A stretch of DNA of 19,512 nt from FW021-bin31 sp964558275 (GTDB taxonomy: Bacteria > Bacteroidota > Bacteroidia > Chitinophagales > Chitinophagaceae): assembly GCA_964558275.1 (NCBI GenBank), contig CAZLDH010000041.1:1-19512 (forward strand), in the 5' to 3' direction. This document shows positions 1-8,800 of the stretch, piece by piece. Every line of letters starts with the position of its first letter. The first letter of the stretch is position 1. A program made the position numbers and the translations under genes. Under the pieces are notes generated by a model that did not search any database, was not told the DNA's origin, and worked only from the letters and a program-made list of their open reading frames with translations.

Positions 1-1756
1 GCAATGCCAACATAGCCAGTCGTAAACCCACCGGTTTTTTATTCTGATAATGAACCTGAGTTCTACTTCCCAAATCAGAAGTAACCGCCATACCGGAATG
101 CGGAACTTTTTTTAATAGCTTTCTTTGTGCATTTCTAAAATGGGGCCAAGCCGGGCGATTCAAACTGGAAAGCTGCACATAATAAAACGGGAAATCGTAT
201 CCCCAATGTTGACGCCAGTCTTTCACAAAAACAGGAAATAACTTGCTATATAACTCCGGGTTAGTTGCATCACTTGCTCCTTGATACCAGACAACACCTT
301 TGATAGGAAAATGAGTAATCTTAGCAATTCCAGATTCAAAATTAAAGCTGGGATCGTAGGGATGCCGTTGATATTTCACTGTACTATTTTTTAGGTTGTA
401 AGCCGCTCTTTGACGACACCATTTCATGATATAGTCAGAATGACGCCAATCATGTAATGCCGGCTCAAACAGCGCATTGGCTTCTAAAGTGGATCTACTT
501 ACCCAAGAAATTTGAGGAGACCCGCCAACAGCTAACTCAATCAGCCCTATAGGAATATTTTCCTCCTCTTGAATCTTTTTTCCAAACCAATAACCTACCG
601 CTGAAAAAGCCGAAGCAGCATCCTTCTCGTTTAGCTTCCAGCTGCCATGAAAAAAGTCGAGTTCATTGGCCTTTTTTAAAGCTATCGAATCCCATACATG
701 AGCGCTTGTAGATTCAAAAGGAACGTACTTGAACAATCTCAGATTATCTTCTGCTTCTGCGTTGGCTGCAGTTTTTTTTCCTCCCATAGCCTCTGCAAGC
801 GTATAAAGCATATTGGATTGCCCCGAACAAAACCAAACGTCCCCAATCAAAATATTAGAATAATTTTCCTTTTGGTCTTCATTTTCCACCATTAATGTGT
901 GTGGTTTCTCGGAAGCCTTCGCTGCATCAAAAGTCACCATCCATTTCCCATTTGTAGGAGTAGTCACTGATTTCGTCTTTCCATTGAAAGTCACTTTTAC
1001 CACAGATTCCGCATCAGCGATCCCCCATACTCGAATAGGTTTATTCCGCTGGAGAACCATATTATCTGTAAAAATATCGGCTACATCTAAGCCTCCAAAA
1101 TCGCCGGTAATATTCTTGTAAATAACATGACTCATTTTAGCGTAGCCTTTGGCATTCGGATGCAAAGTCCACGCATCTGTAATCAAATTAGGGTGAGAAT
1201 GAAAAGCAGAATAAAGATCAATATATTGCAGTCCGTTTGTCTTTGCCACTTTCTTTATCTTTCTTTGCGCCTCCCAAAACCAATCATAAGTACTCGACAT
1301 AAAACGCGGATGTCCGGTAAAAACAGGCATGAGTGAACAGATATAAACCTTCATTTCCGGATTAACAGATTTTAATGTATCGATTAACCAATTATAGTCA
1401 GGGATAAACTGATCTTTGTACTTGGGCCATGTCCTTGGATCTGTATCATTTACTCCTATACAAATAATGGCTTCATCAGGAGCAAATGCTAATGCTGCTT
1501 TAAATTCTTTGGTCTTATAATAAGGATTATAGCCTTTCCTCATCAATGTTGCACCACTATGACCAAAGTTCTTAACGATATACTTATCCCCCATTTGCTC
1601 TTGTAAGAGAGCAGGGTAAGAATTTTTCTCCGGATGCTTCAAGGTGTAACCATAGGTAATAGAATTACCTATACAAGCAATTTTTGTCTTCTCCTTTTGA
1701 CCAAAAGCAAAATGGGCGGTCAAAATATATAGCAGTAAAAGTAAATAATTTTTCAT
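1..1756 (-). CDS. Secreted two-domain esterase: SGNH hydrolase fused to sialate-O-acetylesterase-type (SASA) domain, 3' end outside window
   Basis: The reading frame is open from an ATG at 1756 to the left edge (585 codons seen, C-terminus missing). Residues 1-19 form a signal peptide, so the protein is exported. The first domain (about 22-215) is an SGNH/GDSL-like hydrolase: GNSIT holds the nucleophile S32, GVND gives G101/N103/D104, and DAWTLHPN gives D194 and H199, two residues further apart than the usual DxxH. The second domain (about 224 onward) opens with the FTDNMVLQR segment typical of sialate O-acetylesterases, then FCSGQSNM (S314), WYQGASD (W490; the family usually has WYQGES) and D561...H569. 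Such enzymes remove O-acetyl groups from sialic acids or plant glycans; I infer deacetylation of a polysaccharide during uptake. The gene is divergent from the FCD regulator and has an operator-like element just before its start. The substrate is unknown. Confidence 0.88.
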   Translation of the reverse strand, partial: MKNYLLLLLYILTAHFAFGQKEKTKIACIGNSITYGYTLKHPEKNSYPALLQEQMGDKYIVKNFGHSGATLMRKGYNPYYKTKEFKAALAFAPDEAIICIGVNDTDPRTWPKYKDQFIPDYNWLIDTLKSVNPEMKVYICSLMPVFTGHPRFMSSTYDWFWEAQRKIKKVAKTNGLQYIDLYSAFHSHPNLITDAWTLHPNAKGYAKMSHVIYKNITGDFGGLDVADIFTDNMVLQRNKPIRVWGIADAESVVKVTFNGKTKSVTTPTNGKWMVTFDAAKASEKPHTLMVENEDQKENYSNILIGDVWFCSGQSNMLYTLAEAMGGKKTAANAEAEDNLRLFKYVPFESTSAHVWDSIALKKANELDFFHGSWKLNEKDAASAFSAVGYWFGKKIQEEENIPIGLIELAVGGSPQISWVSRSTLEANALFEPALHDWRHSDYIMKWCRQRAAYNLKNSTVKYQRHPYDPSFNFESGIAKITHFPIKGVVWYQGASDATNPELYSKLFPVFVKDWRQHWGYDFPFYYVQLSSLNRPAWPHFRNAQRKLLKKVPHSGMAVTSDLGSRTQVHYQNKKPVGLRLAMLAL

Positions 1757-1778
1757 CCTAAGCAACCAAAGGTTTAAT

Positions 1779-1798
1779 TATGTATAACATATTGCAAT
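1779..1798 (-). promoter_or_regulatory. Operator-like element before the esterase gene (copy 1 of 2)
   Basis: The plus-strand sequence is TATGTATAACATATTGCAAT. The first 13 bases (1779-1791) are a near-palindrome, TATGT-ATA-ACATA. The same 20 bases, with one mismatch, lie before the left susC gene at 9145-9164. Here the element ends 22 bp upstream of the esterase ATG. GntR-family sites typically have GT and AC half-sites around a short centre, so the neighbouring FCD regulator is the likely binder. That assignment is inference. Confidence 0.65.
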
Positions 1799-1802
1799 AT
1801 TA
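1795..1802 (-). promoter_or_regulatory. Candidate -7 box of the esterase gene
   Basis: On the minus strand this reads TAATATTG, one mismatch from the Bacteroidota -7 consensus TAnnTTTG. The operator core begins four bases downstream, over the expected transcription start, as expected for repression. No convincing -33 TTTG was found at 19-21 bp, so the call is moderate. Confidence 0.4.
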
Positions 1803-1862
1803 CTAAAAACGTTTTAATCTTAAACTTTTTCTACATTATTTAACATAATTACAAATTTTATT

Positions 1863-1870
1863 TATATTTG
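1863..1870 (+). promoter_or_regulatory. Candidate -7 box of the FCD regulator gene
   Basis: TATATTTG matches TAnnTTTG exactly. A TTTA at 1839-1842 lies 20 bp upstream in the -33 position (consensus TTTG). Transcription would start near 1877, giving a leader of about 35 nt before the ATG at 1912. The operator core at 1779-1791 is about 70 bp upstream, so it does not overlap this promoter. Confidence 0.55.
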
Positions 1871-1911
1871 AGAAAACAAACAAATAATACATAATACTTT
1901 TATTTAATACA

Positions 1912-2643
1912 ATGGCAGAAAACAGAAAATCAGCAGCACTACATAATTTCCCCCATTTGGATCCTGTAGATACTTCAAGTTTGGCAGATAAAGTAGAAAT
2001 AAAGCTCATTAGATATTTTTTAGACAATGAATTACAACCGGGAGATGCCATACCCCGTGAAATAGATTTAGCAGAATCATTAGGAGTTAGCCGTACCGTT
2101 ATCAGAGAAGCATTACTTCGATTAAGGATGACCGGGCTCATCGAATCTAAGAAAAGACGCGGCGCCATACTGAAGAATCCGGATCTCTTATCTTTACTTC
2201 AAAAAACCTTGTACCCTACCATGATGGATGAAGGGACATTGAAAGATATTTTTGAAATGCGTCTGGTAATGGAGATTGGAATGGCAGATTTGATCTTTCA
2301 TCGGGTAATACCTGAAGACATCACTGAATTAAGAGAGATGGTCAAAGATGAACCGAAAGATACCGAATCTTATATCTTCGAAATCGATCAGGAAGTGACT
2401 TTTCATGGAAAACTCTATGAAATAACCGGCAATAATACGCTCAAAAGATTTCAAAAACTATTGCTTCCGGTCTTCCAATTTGTGCATGAGAGCGGATTAT
2501 TAGGAAAAGAAGCATATTCCAAGCGATATGTATCTCATCGAGAGCTAGTTGATATCATTGAAAATGGGAAACCGGCAGAATTTAGAGAAGCCATGCGCGC
2601 TCATTTAGAGAACCATTTCCACAGATTATTCCCCAAGGATTAA
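1912..2643 (+). CDS. GntR-family transcriptional regulator, FadR/FCD subfamily
   Basis: This 243-residue cytoplasmic DNA-binding protein has an N-terminal winged helix (about 22-88) with the family signature PGDAIPREIDLAESLGVSRT followed by VIREALLRL. The C-terminal FCD domain (about 105-240) is all-helical. In FCD proteins a D-x3-H pair and two later histidines bind a metal near the ligand; here the matching residues are E161, H165, H209 and H231, so Glu replaces the usual Asp. The family senses sugar acids, other carboxylates or fatty-acyl compounds. The gene is divergent from the esterase gene across 155 bp. The shared operator element suggests it controls the esterase and the left SusCD pair. 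The ATG at 1912 follows a good promoter. The last 15 codons and 19 bp beyond the stop are duplicated at 4018-4089. The effector cannot be named. Confidence 0.92.
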   Translation: MAENRKSAALHNFPHLDPVDTSSLADKVEIKLIRYFLDNELQPGDAIPREIDLAESLGVSRTVIREALLRLRMTGLIESKKRRGAILKNPDLLSLLQKTLYPTMMDEGTLKDIFEMRLVMEIGMADLIFHRVIPEDITELREMVKDEPKDTESYIFEIDQEVTFHGKLYEITGNNTLKRFQKLLLPVFQFVHESGLLGKEAYSKRYVSHRELVDIIENGKPAEFREAMRAHLENHFHRLFPKD

Positions 2644-2662
2644 GCCACTTAATCCCCATCTA
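2591..2662 (+). repeat. 72-bp direct repeat, copy A (3' end of the FCD regulator gene plus 19 bp)
   Basis: This stretch runs from the last codons of the regulator through its TAA and 19 bp further. It matches 4018-4089 at 70 of 72 positions, at a constant offset of 1427 bp. The repeats bracket the ATPase gene and its upstream region. Confidence 0.95.
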
Positions 2663-2726
2663 AAAACGCGCAATCATGATGCATGTATAAAGAGAAGTAA
2701 AACTCTAAAGTCCGCTAGCGCCAAAG

Positions 2727-3860
2727 TTAGGATAGCCAGTCCCAATAGTTATCCCTATGGACAACCTGCTGCTTTAGGGGGTGATACGCTTCATTAAAGG
2801 ATTTGGGAAAACGTACTTTTGCCTTAGGATTCCATTTAAATTCAAATGTAGAAATTACGCCATCATTCTCCTCAATATAATCTATCTCAGCCTGATTGGT
2901 ATTTCTCCAAAAATAACCTTTTCCTCTTTTTTGATTATACATTATCCATTTGATGCGTTCACTCATTAAAAAATTTTCCCACAAAGCCCCTATATCATTT
3001 CGTTGTTGAATGGGACTCAAATTATTAATAAGTACATTACGGACACCATTATCATAAAAGTAAATCTTCCGGGACGTTTTTATTTCATTTCGTAAATTTC
3101 CGGAAAAGGGAGACAAGCGAAAAATCACAAAAGCCTTTTCAAGTAAATCAATATAAGAAGTTACAGTTACTTTATCTGCTCCTACGGTCTGTGCCAGCTC
3201 GTTATAAGAGACCTCACTTCCTACCTGCCAAGCCAACGCTCTGAGTAACTTAACGAGAACCTCCGGTTTCCTAATCCCTCCTAACTCTAAAATATCCTTA
3301 TAAAGATAACTGCTTGCCAAGTTTGTCAATAGTTCTTTTGCCTCTTTTGGTCGGATAATGATTTCCGGATACATCCCTGTGATGAGCAACTGCTCCAAAC
3401 GTCTATGGGTTTCATAAAATGAAGTATCTTTCTTAAGTTCATTCCATGAAAAGGGCAGTAAGGTATATTCCCATTTTCTACCAGTAAGCGGTTCTGCAAT
3501 AGCATCTGATAAATCTAAAGAAGAGGAACCTGAAATAAACACCTGAATATCATTTTCAGCATCAATAATCATTTTTATACTGACCCCAATGTTGGAAAGC
3601 CGTTGAGCCTCATCTATAAAAACAATTTTGTTGTCACCAATCATCTGCTCAATAAGCGCTTGAGAAGGGTTGTCCCACAAAGAACGAGCTGCCGGGTCAT
3701 CTCCATTAATATAAAGTACACTTTCCTCCATTTGTCTAACGACTTCAGATAGCAATGTTGTTTTCCCCACTTGTCTGGGACCGAGTACAATAATTGCTTT
3801 CTTGTAATCTATTCGTCTTTCAATAATCTCTTTTAGTCTTCTTCTTACCATATTTTTCAT
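2727..3860 (-). CDS. AAA_14/DUF4143-type ATPase with PD-(D/E)XK-like C-terminus
   Basis: This 377-residue protein is of the COG1373 type. The N-terminal P-loop domain has Walker A GPRQVGKT (27-34) and Walker B IVFIDE (79-84), then ISGSSS and the family segment GRKWEYTLLPFSWNEL. A winged-helix-like middle part (about 205-250) is followed by the DUF4143 region. The end shows E295, D327 (AEIDY) and E340-F-K342, spaced like a PD-(D/E)XK nuclease core. The cellular role of this family is not established; its members are patchily distributed and often accessory. The gene converges on the FCD regulator gene (83 bp gap) and lies between 72-bp direct repeats, which suggests insertion. A start at 3851 (Met4) is also possible. 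The ATG is only 10 bases from a perfect -7 box, so the mRNA leader would be very short. Confidence 0.9.
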   Translation of the reverse strand: MKNMVRRRLKEIIERRIDYKKAIIVLGPRQVGKTTLLSEVVRQMEESVLYINGDDPAARSLWDNPSQALIEQMIGDNKIVFIDEAQRLSNIGVSIKMIIDAENDIQVFISGSSSLDLSDAIAEPLTGRKWEYTLLPFSWNELKKDTSFYETHRRLEQLLITGMYPEIIIRPKEAKELLTNLASSYLYKDILELGGIRKPEVLVKLLRALAWQVGSEVSYNELAQTVGADKVTVTSYIDLLEKAFVIFRLSPFSGNLRNEIKTSRKIYFYDNGVRNVLINNLSPIQQRNDIGALWENFLMSERIKWIMYNQKRGKGYFWRNTNQAEIDYIEENDGVISTFEFKWNPKAKVRFPKSFNEAYHPLKQQVVHRDNYWDWLS

Positions 3861-3870
3861 AAAACATTAG

Positions 3871-3878
3871 CAAAAATA
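3871..3878 (-). promoter_or_regulatory. Candidate -7 box of the ATPase gene
   Basis: The minus strand reads TATTTTTG, an exact TAnnTTTG match, 10 bp from the ATG at 3860. Transcription would start only a few bases before the start codon. The -33 position falls at the inner end of the 32-bp tandem repeats and has no clear TTTG. Confidence 0.45.
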
Positions 3879-3888
3879 ATCTTTTTTA

Positions 3889-3952
3889 GAATATAATCAC
3901 TAAATAACCCATAAATAAGTGAATATAATCATTAAATAACCCATAAATAAGT
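3889..3952. repeat. Two tandem copies of a 32-bp unit upstream of the ATPase gene
   Basis: Unit 1 (3889-3920) and unit 2 (3921-3952) differ at one position (C at 3900, T at 3932). The first five bases of a third unit follow at 3953. Unit 1 contains an imperfect inverted repeat running from CACT to AGTG around an ACCCAT centre. The array starts about 11 bp beyond the -7 box of the ATPase gene, so it could be a repeated operator. Two units without spacers do not make a CRISPR array. Confidence 0.9.
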
Positions 3953-4017
3953 GAATACCTTTTTATTAGTTTGATTTAATAACATTCAAGTTTATCTATA
4001 TCCACTTTGAAAGCAGT

Positions 4018-4089
4018 CCATGCGCGCTCATTTAGAGAACCATTTCCACAGGCTATTCCCCAAGGATTAAGCCACTTAATCCCCATCTA
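4018..4089 (+). repeat. 72-bp direct repeat, copy B (gene-end fragment of the FCD regulator)
   Basis: The fragment would encode MRAHLENHFHRLFPKD followed by TAA, the last 16 residues of the regulator, but an in-frame TGA lies 9 bp before that Met codon, so it is not a gene. It differs from copy A at two adjacent codons, AGA to AGG (Arg) and TTA to CTA (Leu), both synonymous. Confidence 0.95.
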
Positions 4090-4161
4090 CAGCATATTAA
4101 GATAGGATAATTTTTCTTTATTCTAGTTACTTGCATGTCATACCCGGAATTAGATTATAAT

Positions 4162-4207
4162 AAAAAAAGGTCTTAAAGGTATGATTATTCAAACCTTTAA
4201 GACCTTT
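4162..4207 (-). terminator. Intrinsic terminator of the left susCD operon
   Basis: A perfect 15-bp stem (4166-4180 pairs with 4193-4207) with a 12-nt loop is followed on the minus strand by seven T residues in a row. It lies 40 bp past the susD stop codon. Confidence 0.92.
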
Positions 4208-4246
4208 AACGCACTGTTACTACTTATACTCTCTGAAAATTTGTTT

Positions 4247-5779
4247 TCAAAATTTGGGATAACCGGGCGTTTGTTCCAAGTCAGGATTATTCGTCAATGT
4301 ATTACGATCCACCGGCCACAATAATTTATAAGCATCAGAGGAGGGAATAGTAGTATACTCATACACATATTGATCTCCCATTCTTCTTAAATCATACCAT
4401 CTTTTTCCTTCAAAAGTGAACTCAAGAAGTCGTTCCTTCAAAATAGCTTCCTCCGGATTACTATCAACCGATTGATTCGGGTATCCTAAGGTACTTGCAT
4501 TGTAATTGCTTCCATAAGCACGTTCTCTGACTTCATTAATTTCTGTGCTGGGGCTTTGACCCAAAATCACTTTCGCTTCCGCTTTTAGCAACAGCAAACC
4601 GGCATAACGATAGATCGGATAATCATTGGTGTATTTTCGTGTTCCTGCATCTTGCTCCCCTTTATATTTACTCACAAAACATCCGGCAATATGATATTGC
4701 CCTCCTGATTTGGTATATCCTGCTGTGATGGTAGCGAACTTACGACTGTCCTTATCGCTAAATTTTCTATAGGTAGCAATTCGAATAGGCGCACGGAGTA
4801 AACCGCCCCAATTATCATCAGTTACGTTAAACTGGCGCTGCTCCACAGAATCATAAAAAGTCGCAATCAAACCAGTTTGCGGTTCAAATGTTCCGGCAAA
4901 AGGCAATTGAGATTCATTCAATTCATTGTGAACAGCAAAAATAATTTCATTATTCCCACCATTATCTGCTGCAAAAACATCCGAATAATTTGGCAATAAT
5001 TGTAAAGAAGATACGTTTGATTGTATATCATTCAATGCATTCAAAGCCGTAGTAGCATCTGCAGTTCCTCCTCCACGGTGGGCAGTCCACAGATAAACAT
5101 GCGCTTTCAACATGTTTGTAGCTGATTTTGACCAATAGCCTTTATTATTTTTAAAAGAATAGTTACTTCCAAAGTTTTGTTCAGATTGATCAATATCGTT
5201 TTTAATCAGTTTCATGACATCTTCCTTGCTGGAAGCCTCCTTTGACAGATTAGAAATATCTATTGATTCTGTAGGCTCAGTCTGTATAATCACACTGCCC
5301 CAGCTTTTGTACATCTGAAAATAATAAAAAGCACGCAGACCGTAAGCTATTCCCAGATAATAACTTTTATCCTTTGCGGAAACCACATCTGTGGAATTCA
5401 ATTTGCTAATCAAAAGATTTATTTGATTGATGTCAGTATAAAACCCGCCAAAGTTACTTACGCCCGGATTATTAGCATCTAGTGTATTATTCCATAAATG
5501 TTCTACTCCCTGTGGAGCTTCTCCGGTGAAGGTAGAACCGGAACCGGGTTCTGTACCAAAGACTTGTGTCCTTAGCTCTCCCAAAAACTCAAATACCAAC
5601 GTATGTCCTCTAAAAGAAATATGCAGCCCTGCAACAAAGGATTTAAACTGATCCGGTGTTTTCCAATAGCTATTATTACTGATACTACTTTCCGGAGCCA
5701 AGTCTAATTTATTGCTGCAGGAAGACATAATAAATATCATTCCCAAGGCAATTCCTAATATAATATTATATTTTCTCAT
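4247..5779 (-). CDS. SusD/RagB-family glycan-binding outer-membrane lipoprotein
   Basis: SusD-type proteins sit on the outer face of the outer membrane and cap the partner SusC barrel, capturing oligosaccharide. This one has 510 residues. It has a lipoprotein signal with lipobox MSSC (lipidated C21), then LAPESSISNNSYWKTPDQF, the usual start of the RagB fold. Helical TPR-like segments follow, and the family C-terminal motif LKERLLEFTFEGKRWYDLRR lies near residues 455-474. It begins 21 bp after the susC stop, in the same operon, and is followed by a strong terminator. Regulation should be that of the upstream susC, which carries the shared operator-like element. The glycan bound cannot be told from sequence. 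Confidence 0.95.
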   Translation of the reverse strand: MRKYNIILGIALGMIFIMSSCSNKLDLAPESSISNNSYWKTPDQFKSFVAGLHISFRGHTLVFEFLGELRTQVFGTEPGSGSTFTGEAPQGVEHLWNNTLDANNPGVSNFGGFYTDINQINLLISKLNSTDVVSAKDKSYYLGIAYGLRAFYYFQMYKSWGSVIIQTEPTESIDISNLSKEASSKEDVMKLIKNDIDQSEQNFGSNYSFKNNKGYWSKSATNMLKAHVYLWTAHRGGGTADATTALNALNDIQSNVSSLQLLPNYSDVFAADNGGNNEIIFAVHNELNESQLPFAGTFEPQTGLIATFYDSVEQRQFNVTDDNWGGLLRAPIRIATYRKFSDKDSRKFATITAGYTKSGGQYHIAGCFVSKYKGEQDAGTRKYTNDYPIYRYAGLLLLKAEAKVILGQSPSTEINEVRERAYGSNYNASTLGYPNQSVDSNPEEAILKERLLEFTFEGKRWYDLRRMGDQYVYEYTTIPSSDAYKLLWPVDRNTLTNNPDLEQTPGYPKF

Positions 5780-5800
5780 AAATAATTTATTTAATCTTTT

Positions 5801-8800
5801 TTAAAATGACACTTTTAAACCAACGATATAGGAGCGCGGAGTAGGATAGGTTCCTCTATACACTCCAGCTACCGTGGTAGGAGGCTCGGGGGTAGGTCCG
5901 CTAAACTGAGTAATATAAAAAAGGTTGTTCGCGGTAAAGAAGAGTCTTGCAGAAGTTAATACGCTGGTATGACTTAACAAGTCTTCTGAAAAATCATAAG
6001 AAAGCGTAAACTCGCGACCTGCCAGATAATTCCCTTTTTCATAAAAGTTCGAATTATTGCTATTTAAAGTGCCTGCAGCATTATTTATTCTCGTATAGTT
6101 TTTCTTTCCTAAAGGCGCAGAGACCTGATCGGCATAATAAACCTTCGGAATATCTGTATTCCGATTGCTTGGAGACCAAGCATTTTTCTGCATTTCAAGA
6201 TAATTAAAGGTCCCCTGATAATTTCCTAAAATACGTGCTACATAATCATTGTAAATCACATATCCTGTCGCAAATTGAAAACGGGCATAAAAAGTGAATC
6301 CTTTGTATGCAAGTGATGTTGAAAATCCACCTGTCCATTTTGGATTAATGTTTCCAATATATACCTGATCCCGTATATCAATCGTATCATTTTGATCCAC
6401 ATCCTTCCAATTCACATCTCCCGGAGTAATATCGCCGGAACCATAGCTGGAATTCGGGCCACTGATACCTGCAACTACATCCACACGATCTCCTGCCACC
6501 TCATTGACTTGTTGTTGATCCTTAAAAATGCCTAATTGCTTAAAGGCATACACTGCACCCAGCGGTTGTCCTTCCTGATAACCACCTACCCAAACGGTTC
6601 TTCCTTTCTTGGGATCATAAATCTGAAAGCCTCCCTGACGATTATTCGGCTGCCCATTCGGAGGTAATTCCAAAATCTTATTTTCATTGTAGGAAGCATT
6701 TGCACTGACATTCCAGCTAAAACCATTGGGATTATTTATAATGTTAGCCGTCACAGACAATTCAAATCCTTTATTTTGAAAGGTTCCCAAGTTGGTTCTA
6801 ATAGAACTATATCCGGTATAACTGGGTAAGGAAAGATTGGTCAGCAAATCACTGGTTTTCCGGTTATAATAATCCAAAACAGCCGTTATCCGATCACCAA
6901 AAAGACCAAAATCTAATCCCACATCTATCGTTTTACTCTTCTCCCATCCAAGATTAGGATTGACCATTGCTGTGTTTAAAAATCCGGCATGCCCGTTATA
7001 GGACCCTTGTAACCCATAAACACCCTGTACTTCATAACGTCCTAGTCCGGCAACATTTCCGTTTACCCCATAACTCACTCTGGGTTTTAAAGTAGAAATC
7101 ACATTGGAAATACCGCTATTTTGCCAAAAGGCTTCTTTTTGCACATTCCAACCTGCAGACATTCCCGGAAAGACACCAAAGCGATTTCCACTCGGCAAGC
7201 TCGAAACACCATCTCGTCTAAACGTTAAAGTCAACAAATACTTCTGATTATAATTATAGTTCAACCGCCCAAACTGAGAAATAATTCGGTAATTCGTCCG
7301 CATACTATAGTTATTATTTAATCCATTGACCACCACATTTGAAGAAGAATTAGGATTAAATACAGTAGAAGCATTTGCCGTTGGGATGTCATCTGTAGGT
7401 GCTTTTGAACCTAATACTTGCATCTGAAATATGCTGTTATCAAAATACTCGGCTCCCAACATCAAATCAAAATTATGCTTTCCGAAAGACTTGATATATC
7501 CTGCAAGCAAATCATATTGCTGTTGAAAAGACCTTCGGTAATTGGCCGAGGAAGTTCTGGACACATCGCCGGTGGCAGGAGGATCCGTAAATATTTGTGA
7601 GTAATTTTTTGTTGCTTTCCAAAAGGACTGGTTTAGGTTTTCAAAATAATATCCGGAACCACTTCCTTTCAAATATAAGCCGGGAATGATATCCCATTTT
7701 ACTGAAGCATTTGCTGTAATCCTATTTACATTTGCTTTTCGATCATGCTTATTTAGCCAATACAATGGATTTCCATCCGTTATTCCATTTCCAGGATTCG
7801 GTTTGGAATGATCATCGTTAATCCACGGGTTAAAAGTTGGCCATAGTGCCATATTTCTGTACATCGTATTAATTACGTTCCCATTAGCACCATATTCGCC
7901 AGAGGTAGAAGCTTTAATGCCGGAACTTACCTTCAGGTTTGGTTTTATTTTATAAGAACCTTTTACATCTCCGGAGAAACGTTTATAACTGGATCCGACA
8001 ATTATTCCATCTTCTTTATAATAATCGAAGCTGGTATAATATTGCCCTCTGTCATTCCCTCCGGTTGCCCGAATATAATGCTCTTGGGTTTTTGTATTTC
8101 TAAAGACAAGATTCTGCACTTCCCCGGAATGATCTCTAAATATAATTGTTCCTCCATATGGATCTCCAACGGTATCCCAGCCTTCTCCCAACAAATGCTT
8201 TGTATTATTATTGTATCTTCTTATATCAAAAGTAGAAAGATAAGCAGAGTCCGTACGTAGCCCATATCCATTAGCCGCATTCACATCACTTAAAGATCTT
8301 CCTGAATTTTTATCTCCCAAGCGATTATAATAGATAAAATCATGCGCATCCATGAAATCATAGCCTCTTCTGGCCTGATTAAATCCCAATGTATATTTGT
8401 AGGTAATTTGTGCCTTCCCTGCTTTTCCACTTTTCGTTGTAATCAATAATACACCATTGTTGGCTCGTGCTCCATAAATAGCTGTAGCAGCCGCATCTTT
8501 CAATAACTGAACGGATTCAATATCAGACGCAGGAATATCATTATAAGAACTAATTACCCCATCTACCACAACTAAAGGTCCACCCGGGCTATTGATGGAC
8601 GCGCCTCCTCGTAAAATCACTTTAGGCGTTGCACCCGGCTGTCCGGTAGAATTGGTCACCTGAAGCCCCGGTAAAGACCCCTGCAATGCACTCCCAATAT
8701 TCGCTCTTGGAACATTCTGCAAAACCTTGTCATCCATCTTCGCTACAGAATTAGAAATAGTAGAACGGCTCTGTTTACCATATCCAACAACTACCAACTG

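Larger units (their letters stand above)
3861..4246. other. 386-bp gene-free stretch between the ATPase gene and susD
   Basis: In order, this region holds the ATPase promoter, two 32-bp tandem repeats (3889-3952), unremarkable AT-rich sequence, copy B of the 72-bp regulator-end repeat (4018-4089), more AT-rich sequence, and the susCD terminator (4162-4207). No further gene is supported. Confidence 0.8.

Noticed and set aside
1..2643. A sialic-acid catabolism locus suggested by the esterase and the FCD regulator (NanR-like)
   Set aside because: No sialidase, aldolase, epimerase or kinase gene is visible, and the same enzyme family also acts on plant glycans.
3889..3952. Tandem repeats as a possible CRISPR array
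   Set aside because: Only two adjoining units, no spacers and no cas genes.
4020..4070. A 16-codon frame starting at an ATG in repeat copy B
   Set aside because: It is the copied end of the regulator gene with a stop just upstream and no promoter or start context of its own.
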